NCBI RefSeq assembly: GCF_902167145.1
Contig: NC_050097.1
Span: 139,773,982-139,837,981, forward strand
Source: Zea mays
Lineage: Eukaryota > Streptophyta > Magnoliopsida > Poales > Poaceae
DNA: 64,000 nt
Reading direction: 5' to 3'
Under the pieces are notes generated by a model. The model did not search any database, was not told the DNA's origin, and saw only the letters and a list, made by a program, of their open reading frames with translations. Both the position numbers and the translations under genes were made by a program. Below, piece after piece: positions 45,241 to 57,372 of the stretch. The first letter of the stretch is position 1; each line of letters starts with the position of its first letter.

Positions 45241-47928
45241 TGTAATATCCACTTTGTAAGAAAAGTCTAAAAAGAGAAATTTCATTCCTTTATATATTTG
45301 TGAGTCATCTATGTGCATCATCTCATGAGGACACCCTACTTAACAAGAATAAATGGGTAACAAAAGACACTCAAATAACTTGTGCATCCTTTGGAGTTTT
45401 GTTTGCTTGTGCATTAAAATAATAACAATGATAATTTTGGAAAAAAATAATAACAATGACTTGAAATGAAGTTTGAACCCTAAATTGGAATTAGGGTTTT
45501 GAAAATAAGAAGAAGGAAGATGATATAAAAATAATACAATTATATTTCTAAAATAGGTACCCTTAATTTCACAAAAATAATAGAGAATAAATTTGGCATA
45601 AATTCGAATTTAAATTCGAATTCAAATTAAACTTAGAAAAACAGAAAAGAAAATAAAAAGGAAAAGAAACTCATTTGGGCTGCCGTAGCTCAATTGGGCC
45701 CATTAAGCCTTTCCCTCCGCGCAGCCCAGCTCCCACCGCGACGCCGACAGGCGGGACCGCCTTGTCAGCCGCACGACCCAAGCCCAGTTTCTTCTCGCCG
45801 TGCTCTGGCTGACACGCGGGCCCAGGAAACCAGCCGATTGACACAAGCGCCGCGCGGCCCACTCTGTCACTTCCGCGTGGGACCCGCTGGTCTGCGCGAG
45901 CTCCACCTCCGCGCGTCCATGGCGCTGAACGCAACCACCTACGCGGAATTCCGGGTCGGCCAAGCTCGGACTCCGCCGCTATGCTATAAAACCGAGGCCG
46001 ATCCCCCTAGCAACAGCTCCCATGGTTGCGCTGGTGGAGAAGCGCCTGTCACCCAGGAATTTCTCAACCGAAACCCACGACCACCGTCGACCGCACACAA
46101 CCGTGGATCGCCCGCCTACGCGCATCATCTTCGGTATGGCTCCCTCAACGGCATTCGTTTTCGTACCCGCATCGTGTAAAGCCATATGGGTTAGAGATTG
46201 GGGCGCTTGAACCTTGGACTCGCCTCACTGGTGATGTCCTCTGCCTGGGTTGTCGTTTGGCACTACCGTGAGCCGCCCTCTTCCGTATACCGTCAATTCC
46301 TTTGAGCATACACCTAAATTGGCTCGCTAGATAGGTTCGCTGAGTTGAGGTCTAGGTGTGGGAGGCGTTAATTGGATTTTGGTACACCGTGCAGCTCGGC
46401 GGCCGTCACCGGCGATGTCCACCACCGCGGGCGGTGTTATTGGCCGCGCCTGGCCACCGGGTGGGGAAGAAGCCCTTCTGTCCATTGGATCTAGCGTGTG
46501 CGGCTCTGATTAGATAGGAGATACCCTTTCGCGTCGAGTTGATTTGGTCCGTTCATTTGGATCGGACGGGTGGAAACAAACCTAGGGTAATAAAATCCTC
46601 CCCGTCACTTTTGCATCCAACGGTTCTCTTTGCGTACCGCTTCGAGATCACGCCGATCTAATCCAGACCCTAGATCTGAGATCGGATGGCCAGAATACCA
46701 CCGTACCCCTTCGTGATGGCAATTCACTAAAGAATCCCTCTACTTATCTAAAAACAACCCGCCATCCTCGCTAGTACCCCTCTGTGTCTTAGGAAAACTT
46801 ATGTTGAGGCCCCTGAACTTTCTGATATTTGTGGCACAATCCAGAAGAGGGGAAAATCAGATTAAATGAATTAGAAAATACATTTTTAATAAAAAAACAA
46901 AGCTAGAACTTGTAAAATTCATAGGAATTCCATTTTTAGACCAAATTGCTCCATTCCAGTTCCTAAAATTTTGTAATTTTATTCTCCATCATCTAGAGTC
47001 TCTGTTTCTACATGAAAACCGTAAGAAAATTAATTTATCATTTAATTCTATTTCAAGCACATTAAATCTTAGGAAATTCATAACTTAAAATCTATAACTC
47101 CAAATTTAATGATTCCAGTCCCTGTGATCTTATTTTAATGTCTAGTTTATTACTGTGTATTTTATTCACATGTTTGGTGCAATGTTAATTTTCACTATAC
47201 TATGTATGTATTGTGTTGATGCGAGTAGACGAGCAAGCCACTGTGGAATCTGAGGTTCAGCAAGTAGAAGTAGCCGAGCAGGAGCTCATTGAAGGCAAGT
47301 TGTGCCCTTGATCACTTCTTTTTACCCAACCATGTTCTGATTAATCATAATGATCTGCATAGGTTAATTTTGATGGGACCCAATAGGTTACCCTAGTTTG
47401 ATTATCTTTATACCTTGTTACCACTGAACTTTTTAGGTAGTACTTGCTAGTGCTTTATGTGGTTTTGGGTATGAAGATACATTACTCATGATTATACTTT
47501 TGTTATCTGTTGTTATTTATCGTTCATGATAAGATCATTATGTTAATTGGAACATGGAGCGACCACCCGGGAAAACAGTGCTACCACAAGGTTATAATGG
47601 GACGCCCTTGGCTGATTAATTAGGAAAGCTAGTGGAGGACTACCTTACCCGAAAGGGGCAAGGGCAGTAGGGGAGTGGTCAGTGTAGGGAGGCCCTCGGG
47701 ATGATTTTGCTGCGATGGCGGTCATGCAAGGGATTCCTGCATTGGAGCTTCCTATAAACTGTAGCGGGTTTTCTGAAGCTAGTGGAACTTTGTAAAGGCC
47801 TCGTAGTGTTACCCTACCTCGCCTCCTCGGTAGAGGTGTATGGGAAGTCGCGATCCCTTGGCAGATGGGTAACATGACTTGTGGGTAAAGATGCGCAACC
47901 TCTGCAGAGTGTAAAACTGGTATACTAG
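45241..47928 (+). repeat. 3' LTR of the LARD-like element, truncated
   Basis: It matches 40807-43495 base for base with few changes and has a TATA box at 45985-45991. Similarity ends at 47928 (...GGTATACTAG). The last 603 bp of the LTR are missing and Opie-like pol follows. Confidence 0.93.
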
Positions 47929-50164
47929 CCATCACATCACATGTCTTTGTAAAAAGAGTTGGATCGGCTTTCCCAACCTTGAAAGCATTAGCAATTAAAA
48001 AGTCTCTAAGGCATTCATACCATGCTCTTGGGGCTTGCTTAAGTCCATAGAGCGCCTTAGAGAGCTTACACACGTGGTCAGGGTACCGTTCATCCTCGAA
48101 GCCAGGGGGTTGCTCCACGTACACTTCCTCCTTGATTGGCCCGTTGAGGAAAGCGCTCTTCACATCCATTTGGTACAACCTGAAAGAATGGTGAGCGGCA
48201 TATGCTAGCAAGATACGAATGGACTCTAGCCTAGCTACAGGAGCGAAAGTCTCCTCAAAATCCAAACCTGCGACTTGGGCATAACCTTTTGCCACAAGTC
48301 GAGCCTTGTTCCTCGTCACCACCCCGTGCTCGTCCTGTTTGTTGCGGAACACCCACTTGGTTCCCACAACATTTTGCTTCGGACGAGGCACCAGTGTCCA
48401 AACTTCATTGCGCTTGAAGTTGTTGAGCTCCTCCTGCATGGCCAATACCCAATCCGGATCTAGCAAGGCCTCCTCTACCCTGAAAGGCTCAATAGAAGAG
48501 ACAAAGGAGTAATGCTCACAAAAATTAGCTAATCGAGATCGAGTAGTTACTCCCTTGCTAATGTCACCCAGAATTTGATCGACGGGATGATCCCTTTGAA
48601 TCATCGCTCGAACTTGGGTTGGAGGTGCCGGTTGCGCTTCTTCCTCCATCACTTGATCATCTTGTGCTCCCCCTTGATCAAGCGCCTCCACTTGAGGTAC
48701 CTGTTCGTCATCTTCGGTTGGGGGATGCACCATAGTTGAGGAAGAAGGTTGATCTCGTTCATCTTGTTCCTGTGGCCGTACTTCTCCAATCGCCATGGTC
48801 CGTATAGCGGCCGTCGGAACATCTTCTTCATCTACATCATCACAATCAACAACTTGCTCTCTTGGAGAGCCATTAGTCTCATCAAATACAACGTCGCTAG
48901 AGACTTCAACCAAACCCGATGATTTGTTGAAGACTCTATACGCCTTTGTATTTGAGTCATAACCTAACAAAAACCCTTCTACAGCTTTGGGAGCAAACTT
49001 AGAATTTCTACCTTTCTTCACTAGAATGTAGCACTTGCTCCCAAATACACGAAAGTAAGATACATTGGGTTTGTTACCGGTTAGAAGCTCATACGAAGTC
49101 TTCTTGAGGAGGCGATGGAGGTAGACCCTGTTGATGGCGTGGCAAGCCGTGTTCACGGCTTCCGACCAGAAACACTCGGGGGTCTTGAATTCTCCAAGCA
49201 TTGTCCTCGCCATATCGATTAGCGTCCTGTTCTTCCTCTCTACCACACCATTTTGCTGTGGTGTGTAGGGAGCGGAGAACTCGTGTTTGATCCCTTCCTC
49301 TTCAAGGAATTCCTCCACTTGAAGGTTCTTGAATTCGGACCCGTTGTCGCTCCTTATCTTCTTCACCTTGAGCTCAAACTCATTTTGAGCTCTCCTGAGG
49401 AAGCGCTTGAGGGTCACTTGGGTTTCAGACTTATCCTGCAAAAAGAACACCCAAGTGAAGCGGGAAAAATCATCAACAATAACTAAACCATACTTACTCC
49501 CTCCTATGCTCAGATAGGCGACAGGTCCGAAGAGGTCCATATGCAGCAGCTCCAGGGGTCTTGAAGTGGTCATCACGTTCTTGCTGTGATGCGCTCCTCC
49601 CACTTGTTTACCTGCTTGACAAGCTGCACAAGGTCTATCTTTTTCGAAATGCACGTTAGTCAAACCTATCACGTGTTCTCCCTTTAGAAGCTTGTGAAGG
49701 TTCTTCATCCCCACATGTGCTAAGCGGCGATGCCACAGCCAGCCCATGCTAGTCTTAGCTATTAAGCATGCATCTAGACCGGCCTCTTCTTTTGCAAAAT
49801 CAACTAAATAAAGTTTGCCGTCTAATACACCCTTAAAAGCTAGTGAACCATCACTTCTTCTAAAGACAGACACATCTACATTTGTAAATAGACAGTTATA
49901 CCCCATATGACATAATTGACTAACAGATAGCAAATTATATCCAAGACTCTCTACTAAAAATACATTAGAGATAGAATGCTCATTAGAAATCGCAATTTTA
50001 CCTAACCCTTTTACCTTGCCTTGATTCCCATCACCGAATATAATTGAATCTTGGGAATCCTTATTCTTGACGTAGGAGGTGAACATCTTCTTCTCCCCCG
50101 TCATATGGTTTGTGCATCCGCTATCAATAATCCAGCTTGAACCCCCGGATGCATAAACCTGCAA
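47929..50164 (-). pseudogene. Opie-like pol: protease, integrase, partial RT
   Basis: The minus-strand frame opens with the protease site [14 protein letters not shown], then the pre-integrase HHCC region ([10 protein letters not shown]...CAACQAGK). The integrase core follows, with [24 protein letters not shown] and [14 protein letters not shown] Glu/Asp/Gln-rich linker leads into RT ([53 protein letters not shown]). It is cut just after LFTKTCD, before the YVDD active site, so the enzyme cannot work. About 745 residues are from the element; the last 95 or so codons of the open frame (to 47645) are LARD LTR sequence read through. No internal stop occurs, which suggests a recent copy. Confidence 0.92.
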
Positions 50165-50171
50165 GGCAAAT

Positions 50172-52567
50172 TTAGGCTTGGGACTTAGGTACCCAACTCA
50201 TGTTGGGTCCTACAAGGTTAGCACAAATATTTTTAGGAACCCAAATGCAAGTTTTATCTCCCTTGCATCTTTCCCCTAACTTTCTAGCAACAATTTTCTT
50301 ATCCTTTCTACAAATAGCAAAGGAAGCATTTAGAGCACAATAAATTTCGGAAGGTTCATTCACTACTTTCCTAGGAGCATTATGAACTACATTTCTCCTA
50401 GGCATTTGGTGAACAACATTTCTTCTAAACACATTTCTACCATGCATAACATGAGAACTAGAAGCAGTCATAGCATAAGAGTCATAAGCATGTGAATCAA
50501 AAACATCATTACTTCTAAAAGCATTTCTAGAGTATCTCCTATCATAGTACATGAAAGCATGATTCTTCTTAACACTATTAGCCATAGGAGCCTTCCCTTT
50601 CTCCTTGGTGGAGATAGGAGTCTTATGGCTTGTTAAGTTCTTGGCTTCTCTCTTGAAGCCAAGACCATCCTTAATTGAGGGGTGTCTACCCACTGTGTAG
50701 GCATCCCTTGCAAATTTTATTTTATCAACTTCACTCTTGCTAGTCTTAAGTTGAGCATTAAGACTAGCCACTTCATCATTTAGTTTTGAAATTGAAACTA
50801 AGTGTTCACTACAGGCATTAACATCAAAATCCTTACACCTAGTGCAAATTGTAATATTTTCAACATACGAGTTACTTGCTACTTCTAGTTTAGCAGTTAA
50901 ATCGTTAATTTCACCTTTTAAAGAAGAAATGGTTTCATTACAAGTAGAAAGTTCACAAGAAAGTATTCCATTTCTTTTAACTTCTAGAGCAAGAGAATTT
51001 TGTGCACTAACAAATTTATCATGTTCTTCATATAAGAGGTCTTCTTGTTCTCTAAGGTTCTATCCTTTTCATTTAAGGCATCGATCAACTCATTAATCTT
51101 AGCTATCTTAGTTCTATCCAATCCCTTGAATAAACTAGAGTAATCAATTTCATCCTCACTAGATTCATCATCACTAGAAGAATCATAAGTATTAGCATTA
51201 CGAGTGATTACCTTCTTTTCCCTTGCCATGAGGCAAGTGTGATGCTCGTTGGGGAAGAGAGCCGATTTGTTGAAGGCAGTGGCGGCGAGTCCTTCGTCGT
51301 CGGAGTCGGACGAAGAGCAATCCGAATCCCACTCCTTTCCAAGGTGTGCTTCGCCTTTGGCCTTCTTGTAAACCTTCTTGTTCTCTCTCTTCCCATTTTT
51401 CCCTTGCTCCTGGTCACTATCATTTTCGGGACAGTTAGCAATAAAATGACCAAGCTTACCGCATTTGAAGCATGATCGCTTTCCCTTGGTCTTGGCCTTG
51501 CTTGGCTGTCCCTTTCGACCTTTTAGCGCCGTCTTGAATCTCTTGATGATGAGAGCCATCTCGTCATCATTGAGCCTGGCCGCCTCAACTTGCGCCACCT
51601 TGCTAGGTAGCGACTCATTGCTCCTCGTTGCCTTTAGAGCAATGGGTTGAGGCTCATGGAGTGGACCGTTCAACGCGTCGTCGACGTATCTTGCCTCCTT
51701 GATCATCATCCGCCCGCTCACGAATTTTCCAAGTACTTCCTCGGGCGTCATCATCGTGTACCTGGGATTCTCACGAATATTGTTCACGAGATGAGGATCA
51801 AGAACGGTAAAGGACCTGAGCATTAGGCGGACGACGTCGTGATCCGTCCAACGTGTGCTTCCGTAGCTCCTTATTTTGTTGATAAGAGTCTTGAGCCGGT
51901 TGTAAGTTTGAGTTGGCTCCTCTCCCCTTATCATGGCGAATCGTCCAAGCTCGCCCTCCACCAACTCCATCTTGGTGAGCATGGTGATGTCGTTCCCCTC
52001 GTGAGAGATCTTGAGGGTGTCCCATATCTGCTTGGCATTGTCCAAGCCACTCACCTTATTGTACTCTTCCCTGCACAAAGACGCTAAGAGAACAGTAGTA
52101 GCTTGTGCATTTCTATGAATTTGTTCATTTATAAGCATAGGGCTATCCGAGCTATCAAATTTCATTCCATTCTCCACAATCTCCCATATGCTTGGATGGA
52201 GAGAGAATAAGTGACTACGCATTTTGTGACTCCAAAATCCGTAGTCCTCCCCATCGAAGTGTGGAGGTTTGCCAAGAGGAATGGAAAGCAAATGCGAATT
52301 CGAACTATGTTGAATACGAGAATAATCAAATGAAAAGTTCGAATTGACCGTCTTTTTGTAGTCGTTGTCATCATCCTTTTGGGAAGAAGTAGACTCATCA
52401 CTATCGTCGTAGTAGATGATCTCCTTTATGCGCCTTGTCTTCTTCTTCTTTCCTTCCTTCCGTCTATGCCCCGAGCCGGAGTCGGTAGGCTTGTCGTCCT
52501 TCGGCTCGTTGACGAAGGATTCCTTCTCTTTGTCGTTGATCACGATTCCCTTCCCCTTAGGATCCAT
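50172..52567 (-). pseudogene. Sirevirus gag with zinc knuckle and C-terminal extension
   Basis: The best start is MDPKGKG at 52567; the open frame reaches 52615 but that overlaps the primer site. The N-terminus is charged (RRKEGKKKKTRR). The gag core has HFDGEDYGFWSHKMRSHLFS and NAKQIWDTLKISHEGN. The CCHC knuckle is CFKCGKLGHFIANC, followed by an acidic Ser/Asp-rich part. A 1-nt deletion near 51058 shifts frame. The rest continues through a coiled-coil-like segment (SISKLNDEVASLNAQLKTSK) to a stop at 50172. Pol starts in another frame directly after (50164). Gag-pol frameshifting or a 1-nt indel could explain that junction. Confidence 0.85.
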
Positions 52568-52602
52568 CTCTTCGGGCGGTAAGTCCCTTTGTGAAGAGAA
52601 CG

Positions 52603-52614
52603 GCTTTGATACCA
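52603..52614 (-). other. Primer binding site of the Sirevirus
   Basis: The minus strand reads TGGTATCAAAGC two bases inside the LTR end. It is one base from the initiator tRNA-Met type site. Confidence 0.88.
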
Positions 52615-52616
52615 AT

Positions 52617-53866
52617 TGAGAGCACCTAGAGGGGGGGTGAATAGGTGATCCTGTAAAAACTTAACTTATAGCCACAAAAACTTGTTAGAGGTTAGCACAA
52701 TAATTGCCAAGTGGCTAAAGAGAAGATCTTGCACAATACGACAATCACAGAGAATTCAACACAGAGGAGACACGGTGATTTATCCCGTGGTTCGGCCAAG
52801 TACAAAACTTGCCTACTCCACGTTGTGGCGTCCCAACGGACGAGGGTTGCAATCAACCCCTCTCAAGCGGTCCAAAGACCCACTTGAATACCACAGTATT
52901 TTGCCTTGCTTATCTTTATCCCACTTGCGAGGAATCTCCACAAATTGGAGTCTCTCGCCCTTACACTTAAGATTCACAAAGAAGCACGGAGTAAGGGAGG
53001 GAAGCAACACACACAAATCCACAGCGAAACGCGCACACACACGGCCAAGATTCGAGCTCAAAGACTATCTCACAGTTTCTCACAAGAACAGAGCTCGAAT
53101 CACTTAGAATCACAAACGGATGCGCAAAGACTGAGTGTGGATGATCAAGAATGCTCAAGAGTTGCTTGGTGTTCTCCTCCATGCGCCTAGGGGTCCCTTT
53201 TATAGCCCCAAGGCAGCTAGGAGCCGTTGAGAACAAATCTGGAAGGCCATCTTTGCCTTCTGTCGTCGGGCGCACCGGACAGTCCGGTGCACACCGGACA
53301 GTGTCCGGTGCTCGATTCCTTTCCTTAAATGGCGAAGCCGACCGTTGCAGATGCGGGAGCCGTTGGCGCACCGGACATGTCCGGTGCACACCGGACAGTC
53401 CGGTGCCCCCTTCCGACCGTTGGCTCGGCCACGTGTCCTGCGCTGATCGCGCGGCCGACCGTTGGTCCTGGCCGACCGTTGGCTCACCGGACAGTCCGGT
53501 GCACACCGGACAGTCCGGTGAATTTTAGCCGTACGCCGTCAGCAAATTCCCGAGAGCGGCCTCTTCGGCCGAGATAGACTGGCGCACCGGACACTGTCCG
53601 GTGCACCACCGGACAGTCCGGTGCCCCAGACCGAAACAGCCTGTTGGCTGTACACAGCCAACTTTCTTCTCTTCTTCTTCTTCCTGTTTCTAATACTTAG
53701 ACAAGTATATTAGTACACAAAACCAATGTACTAAGACTTAGAAACATACCTTTGCTCTAGATTTGCACTTTGTTCATCCATGGGTATTGATTCACATTAA
53801 AGCACTTGTGTTGACACTCAATCACCAAAATACTTAGAAATGGCCCAAGGGCACATTTCCCTTTCA
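52617..53866 (-). repeat. 5' LTR of the Sirevirus
   Basis: 1250 bp. In minus sense it begins TGAAAGGGAAATGTGCCC and ends GGTGCTCTCA. The TATA box (TATAAAAGG, plus 53196-53204) lies downstream of a palindrome-rich region. The ORFs on both strands here (for example 53151-53528) are built from the palindromes and are not genes. Confidence 0.92.
53270..53625. repeat. Clustered CACCGGACAGTCCGGTG palindromes in the Sirevirus LTR
   Basis: Pairs of the perfect or near-perfect dyad CACCGGACAGTCCGGTG occur at about 53271-53311, 53370-53406, 53484-53522 and 53583-53625. All sit upstream of the TATA box in element sense. CpG-rich palindromes are a known feature of Sirevirus LTRs. Confidence 0.93.
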
Positions 53867-54172
53867 ATTATATCATGACATGTCTGATGCCTGATCATAC
53901 TAGTAATATGATAAATCTGTTTGTTTTAATTTTACAGTCATGCTGTTTATGTTGCTATCTGTTTATTTTCAGTTGTTCCATGATAATACATGTTCCATGT
54001 TTATATGCTTATTATATTTATATGATTCATATGCTTTATGTTCTCTTGATCCATATTGTTATGGATATATTTGAGATAGTGATTTCTATGATTAAACATA
54101 TTTTATATGTCATCATCATAATGTTAATTTATGGAATTAAAATGATATGGAAAATGCCTATATTTCTAACAA
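53867..54172 (+). mobile_element. Copia leader remnant
   Basis: Nearly identical to 29896-30222 of the Copia element (one copy of the 18-base unit instead of two). Its left edge is the Sirevirus insertion point. Its right edge joins element B leader-like DNA at CTAACAA/CCTTCACC. Only leader sequence is present. Confidence 0.75.
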
Positions 54173-55315
54173 CCTTCACCTTAGCCTTTGCACAATTTGG
54201 TTTCAGATTCCGCTGTATTGAGTTTATGTCCTAGGTCAAGGTATAGTTGCTGTTTTATATTTGTTTTGGTTCATTTTGATCCTTTCTATTTGCTTCCATC
54301 CTACAAAATCGATCTTCAAAATAGATCCCATCTACAAAACCGATCATATTTTATCTCATCATCACTCCTTATTAGATTAGTTTTTGTTCAGTTCGGTATT
54401 TTGAGCATAAATCACGCATACGAACTCGGAATTTTATGTTCTTGTACTTTCTGGAAAGCTTAGAACGTTATCTACAACTTTTATATTTACAAGTTTCCTA
54501 TAAAACGTCATTATCAAACCGTTATTTGCTTTGGAAGTAAATCTGTTTGAGATCCTGAAATTTCAGATCAGTCTATTTTTCTGGGTCATTATCTGCCACT
54601 TACGTTATCCAAAATAGACGATCCATATATCAAAAATAAAAAGGAAAAACAAGGTCTACAACTTTCATGTTGTGAGTTTTTATGTTTGAGGTCGCTATAA
54701 TTGTCAAACAGTCTGTTTAAGTTAGAGCAAAAAATCTATAACACAGAGACAAGATTTTTTTTATACTCTTGAGTTGTATCTTGTTTTTGTGGCACTTTTG
54801 TGGAAAAAAAGAATATAAAAGGCAAGTGCACAAAAAAATCCGCACAAAACAAAGGAAAAAATAAAAAAAACAAGTGTGTGCATATGCAGGAACACCATTG
54901 ATCTGTGCACCTCTATGATTCGTCTTATTTCCATCTTGTTTCCTTGCTGTACCTAGATCCTTGTTACCTTTTTTGTGTCTTCCTCTAACTGTTCTAATAC
55001 ATTCTCTAGTCCAGCAACTAAGACGAGTATTTAGAACACTTATTCCATATTGCTATCTGTTACTGACTTGTGTGCCACAAATATATATATTAGTGAGCCT
55101 TCCCAAAGCTCCACCTTTCTCTCAAGCAAAACAGGTACCCCTTTGCAATCACACACACACTCTTTGGGCTATCACACCGGCCACCATTTGCCACCTGCAG
55201 TGCTTGTAAGAACCTTGTAAGAGCGGGGTAAGACGCTTCATAACTTGTGTTCCACCACCATCCTTGAGAGTAGTTGTAGGATTCACACCTTTTTGCTTGT
55301 TGCTTTGTACTAACA

Positions 55316-55510
55316 ATGCCAGGAACATTTCATCTGGAGCTCCGTGACACGATGAGAGCTACGTGTGATGCACTCAACATAAACATTGAAAGGTTGAATA
55401 CAGTTTCAGGACTTGTGGAACAGATGGACACGATGGAGACTCGTCTACCACAAGCTACAATTTCTTCGGCATGTGATTCTATTCACGCTTTCCATCATAT
55501 GATGCTATAG
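55316..55510 (+). pseudogene. Short element B ORF, unidentified
   Basis: 64 codons starting MPGTFHLELRDTMRATCDAL. It sits at the 3' end of the leader, where gag would start. No domain is recognised. It may be the remnant of a gag N-terminus. Confidence 0.3.
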
Positions 55511-55677
55511 ACGTTGAAATATATATTTAGTGGGAAACTAAGATATATTGTCTTTTTGAAAATTATTTAATATGTGAACGGAAAAAGATCAAAAAGGCAA
55601 CTAGTGTTTTGATCCATTCTGCTTTATCTTGGTGAGAGTCCTTAACTCCATCTGATGAACCACAAACTTGAGCTAAT

Positions 55678-56112
55678 ATGAAAATGCTTATGAGAGAACG
55701 GTTTGTTTCTTCCAATGATGTCATGCCTTCAAATAAACGTGAGTTACCTTTATTACATGATGATTGTACTAGTAATTCTTGTGATAAAAAAGAGTTGTGT
55801 GATGATTCTTCTATTACTTATATGCCACAACTAGAGAACAAACTTGATGTTGTTGCTTCTGATCCTATTAATTGTGCCAAAATTAGAACATTCAATCCTA
55901 TAACTAGTGTGCATGATGAGCTAAAATTGTTATCTTCTTTAAATACTTTGGGCTATATTGAATTTGATGTTCTATGTAATCTAAATAATTTAGAGGAAAT
56001 TTCTTTTACTGTTGATTTGCCATGGTTATCTAAACATACATATCATGTTATTGGAAGATTTAATTGGAAAGGAGAATATATGGTACATCGAGTATATATT
56101 GTTCAAATATGA
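55678..56112 (+). CDS. Element B ORF of 144 codons, unidentified
   Basis: An open frame starts MKMLMRERFVSSNDVMPSNK and includes ITSVHDELKLLSSLNTLGYI, FDVLCNLNNLEEI and HVIGRFNWKGEYMVHRVYIV. It is acidic and Asn/Ser-rich without a zinc knuckle or catalytic motif. Codon use is AT-rich like its surroundings. Its position between leader and the 3' interior suggests a retroelement-specific protein. I cannot name it, and the start is simply the first Met. Confidence 0.4.
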   Translation: MKMLMRERFVSSNDVMPSNKRELPLLHDDCTSNSCDKKELCDDSSITYMPQLENKLDVVASDPINCAKIRTFNPITSVHDELKLLSSLNTLGYIEFDVLCNLNNLEEISFTVDLPWLSKHTYHVIGRFNWKGEYMVHRVYIVQI

Positions 56113-56791
56113 AATCTCCTTTTTTCATGAAACAATATGATCAATTAAGGGGCTATGTTAAAGCTAACTATATCACGTCCAGTTACACTTGTCCTTCTTT
56201 GTATGTTCTACAACAATAGGGTCAACTTCAAGAAGGGGAGCAAAGTTGGATGACATCAAGCACTACATCAACACCTTATGCAGGCACCAACAACTTTGAG
56301 TCGAGTACGACTCAAAACCAAGAAGGGGAGAATGATGAGTACATGGACGTCAACTATATGGTTAAGGCCCAATTAATCATAGATTCTCAAGCTCAAGAGA
56401 AGATGACGTCCAGAATCTGCCATAAATTAGCGATGCCTGTTTCTTAGCCTAAAGACCTTGTACATCCTAGAGTTGCTCGGACACCCCATTGGCCACCTCC
56501 TGAGTCGAGGATGACTCCAATTTAAGTGGTAGAGGATGAGGAGGACATCACTCCCATACAAACAATGCATGGATCGACAACACGAGCACATGCACAACAA
56601 CTAAATCTCCAAGTTCATTCTAACCTAGTCAATTATGTTTTAGAGCTTATCCTTGGAGAGGACCAATAAGTACTTGATAAAGGCCAAGATATCAATGAGG
56701 AGAAGCTAGGACGTTCACAACAAGAGAAAGTCAAGTCTGACCCAACTTCGTCTCCACCTCGGAGTTTAGGACCAGTCTGCACTAAAACGGA

Positions 56792-57372
56792 TGTCCAGGA
56801 TGCATTTAAACTTTGATTAGGTTGGGCTTTATATGGATAGAAAGATAAGGAGATAAGCTTTCCAACACAACTGGTCCCACCTTAAAATTCATTTGGAGTC
56901 AATGGGAATCGTCGAAACAAGCCAGCGTTCAAATTCTATTTTGGTGCTGCGACATCGTCTATTGGGTTGTTGGGCCGTGTATCGTGTTGGAGCCCATTAG
57001 GGGTAGCTCGAGGGGTTGTGCACGCCCCTAACCACTATTTTAACAGTAGCCGCCTCCACATTAGGGTTTGGGTTTTTCTTAGATCATATCTGTCATCGAA
57101 CAATGTCGCTGTTCATTGTTTTGTGAAACCCCACCTCGTGATCAATGTAGTTTTGATTGCGTTCTTTCTGTTCTTGCTTGTGTTCTTGATTGCGCTTGCA
57201 AGGATAAGCCTTCATGGTGAGGTCACTCGTGCATCACTGGTGATAACCAATGGAGCAGTGGTGTAGTGATTGCGAGGATCTGTTCGTTTAGAGCCATGGA
57301 TCATCAACGTCGAGATCTCCACCCAATCAAGTTATCATACCTCACGGAAGATCGGCCTTCGCCATTCTATCA
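56792..57372 (+). repeat. LTR of element B, copy 2
   Basis: 581 bp, matching 28392-28973 throughout, from TGTCCAGGATGC to ATTCTATCA. Tat copy 2 sequence follows directly, without a primer site. Confidence 0.55.

Larger units (their letters stand above)
40807..47928 (+). mobile_element. Non-autonomous LARD-like Gypsy element with 3.3-kb LTRs and 1.1-kb interior
   Basis: Plus-strand element with two near-identical LTRs (40807-44098, and 45241-47928 truncated), a tRNA-Met-type primer binding site (44103-44113) and a purine tract (AAGGGGCTAGGATT, 45227-45240). The interior has no coding capacity. The GACGAGATTCTTGTTAAGGGG context before the LTR resembles Tekay/Del chromoviruses, so it was probably mobilised by such an element. 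It inserted in the Tat gag. Its right end is lost at 47928, so no target duplication can be checked. Hand comparison of the LTR starts shows roughly 1 percent difference, mostly transitions. Confidence 0.87.
47929..53866 (-). mobile_element. Opie/Ji-like Sirevirus (Ty1/copia), 3' part deleted
   Basis: The minus-strand element has one LTR (52617-53866) on its 5' side, a primer binding site, gag, protease, integrase and the first part of RT. Order (integrase before RT), gag type and LTR start TGAAAGGGAAATGTGCCC identify a Sirevirus common in maize. The polyprotein stops in RT at 47929, where LARD LTR sequence begins. The remaining RT, RNase H and 3' LTR are absent. The right flank ATTAT (53867-53871) lies in a Copia leader, the apparent insertion site. 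Confidence 0.9.
54173..57372 (+). mobile_element. Element B, copy 2: leader, ORFs, 3' interior and LTR
   Basis: AT-rich leader-like DNA (54173-55310) is followed by small frames at 55316 and 55678. The 3' interior (56371-56791) matches 27946-28391 and the LTR (56792-57372) matches 28392-28973. The 3' interior encodes ITPIQTMHGSTTRAHAQQLN, a motif typical of the C-terminal gag-pol region of some plant Gypsy elements. No RT or integrase is present, so the element is non-autonomous or deleted. No 5' LTR is seen. The right end abuts Tat copy 2. Confidence 0.6.

Noticed and set aside
53151..53528. Frames in the Sirevirus LTR with repeated HRTVRCA/TGQSG words
   Set aside because: The repeats come from the CCGGACAGTCCGG palindromes, not from protein repeats.
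53270..53625. Regularly spaced palindromes resembling a CRISPR-like array
   Set aside because: Spacing is irregular, they lie in a plant LTR and there are no cas genes.
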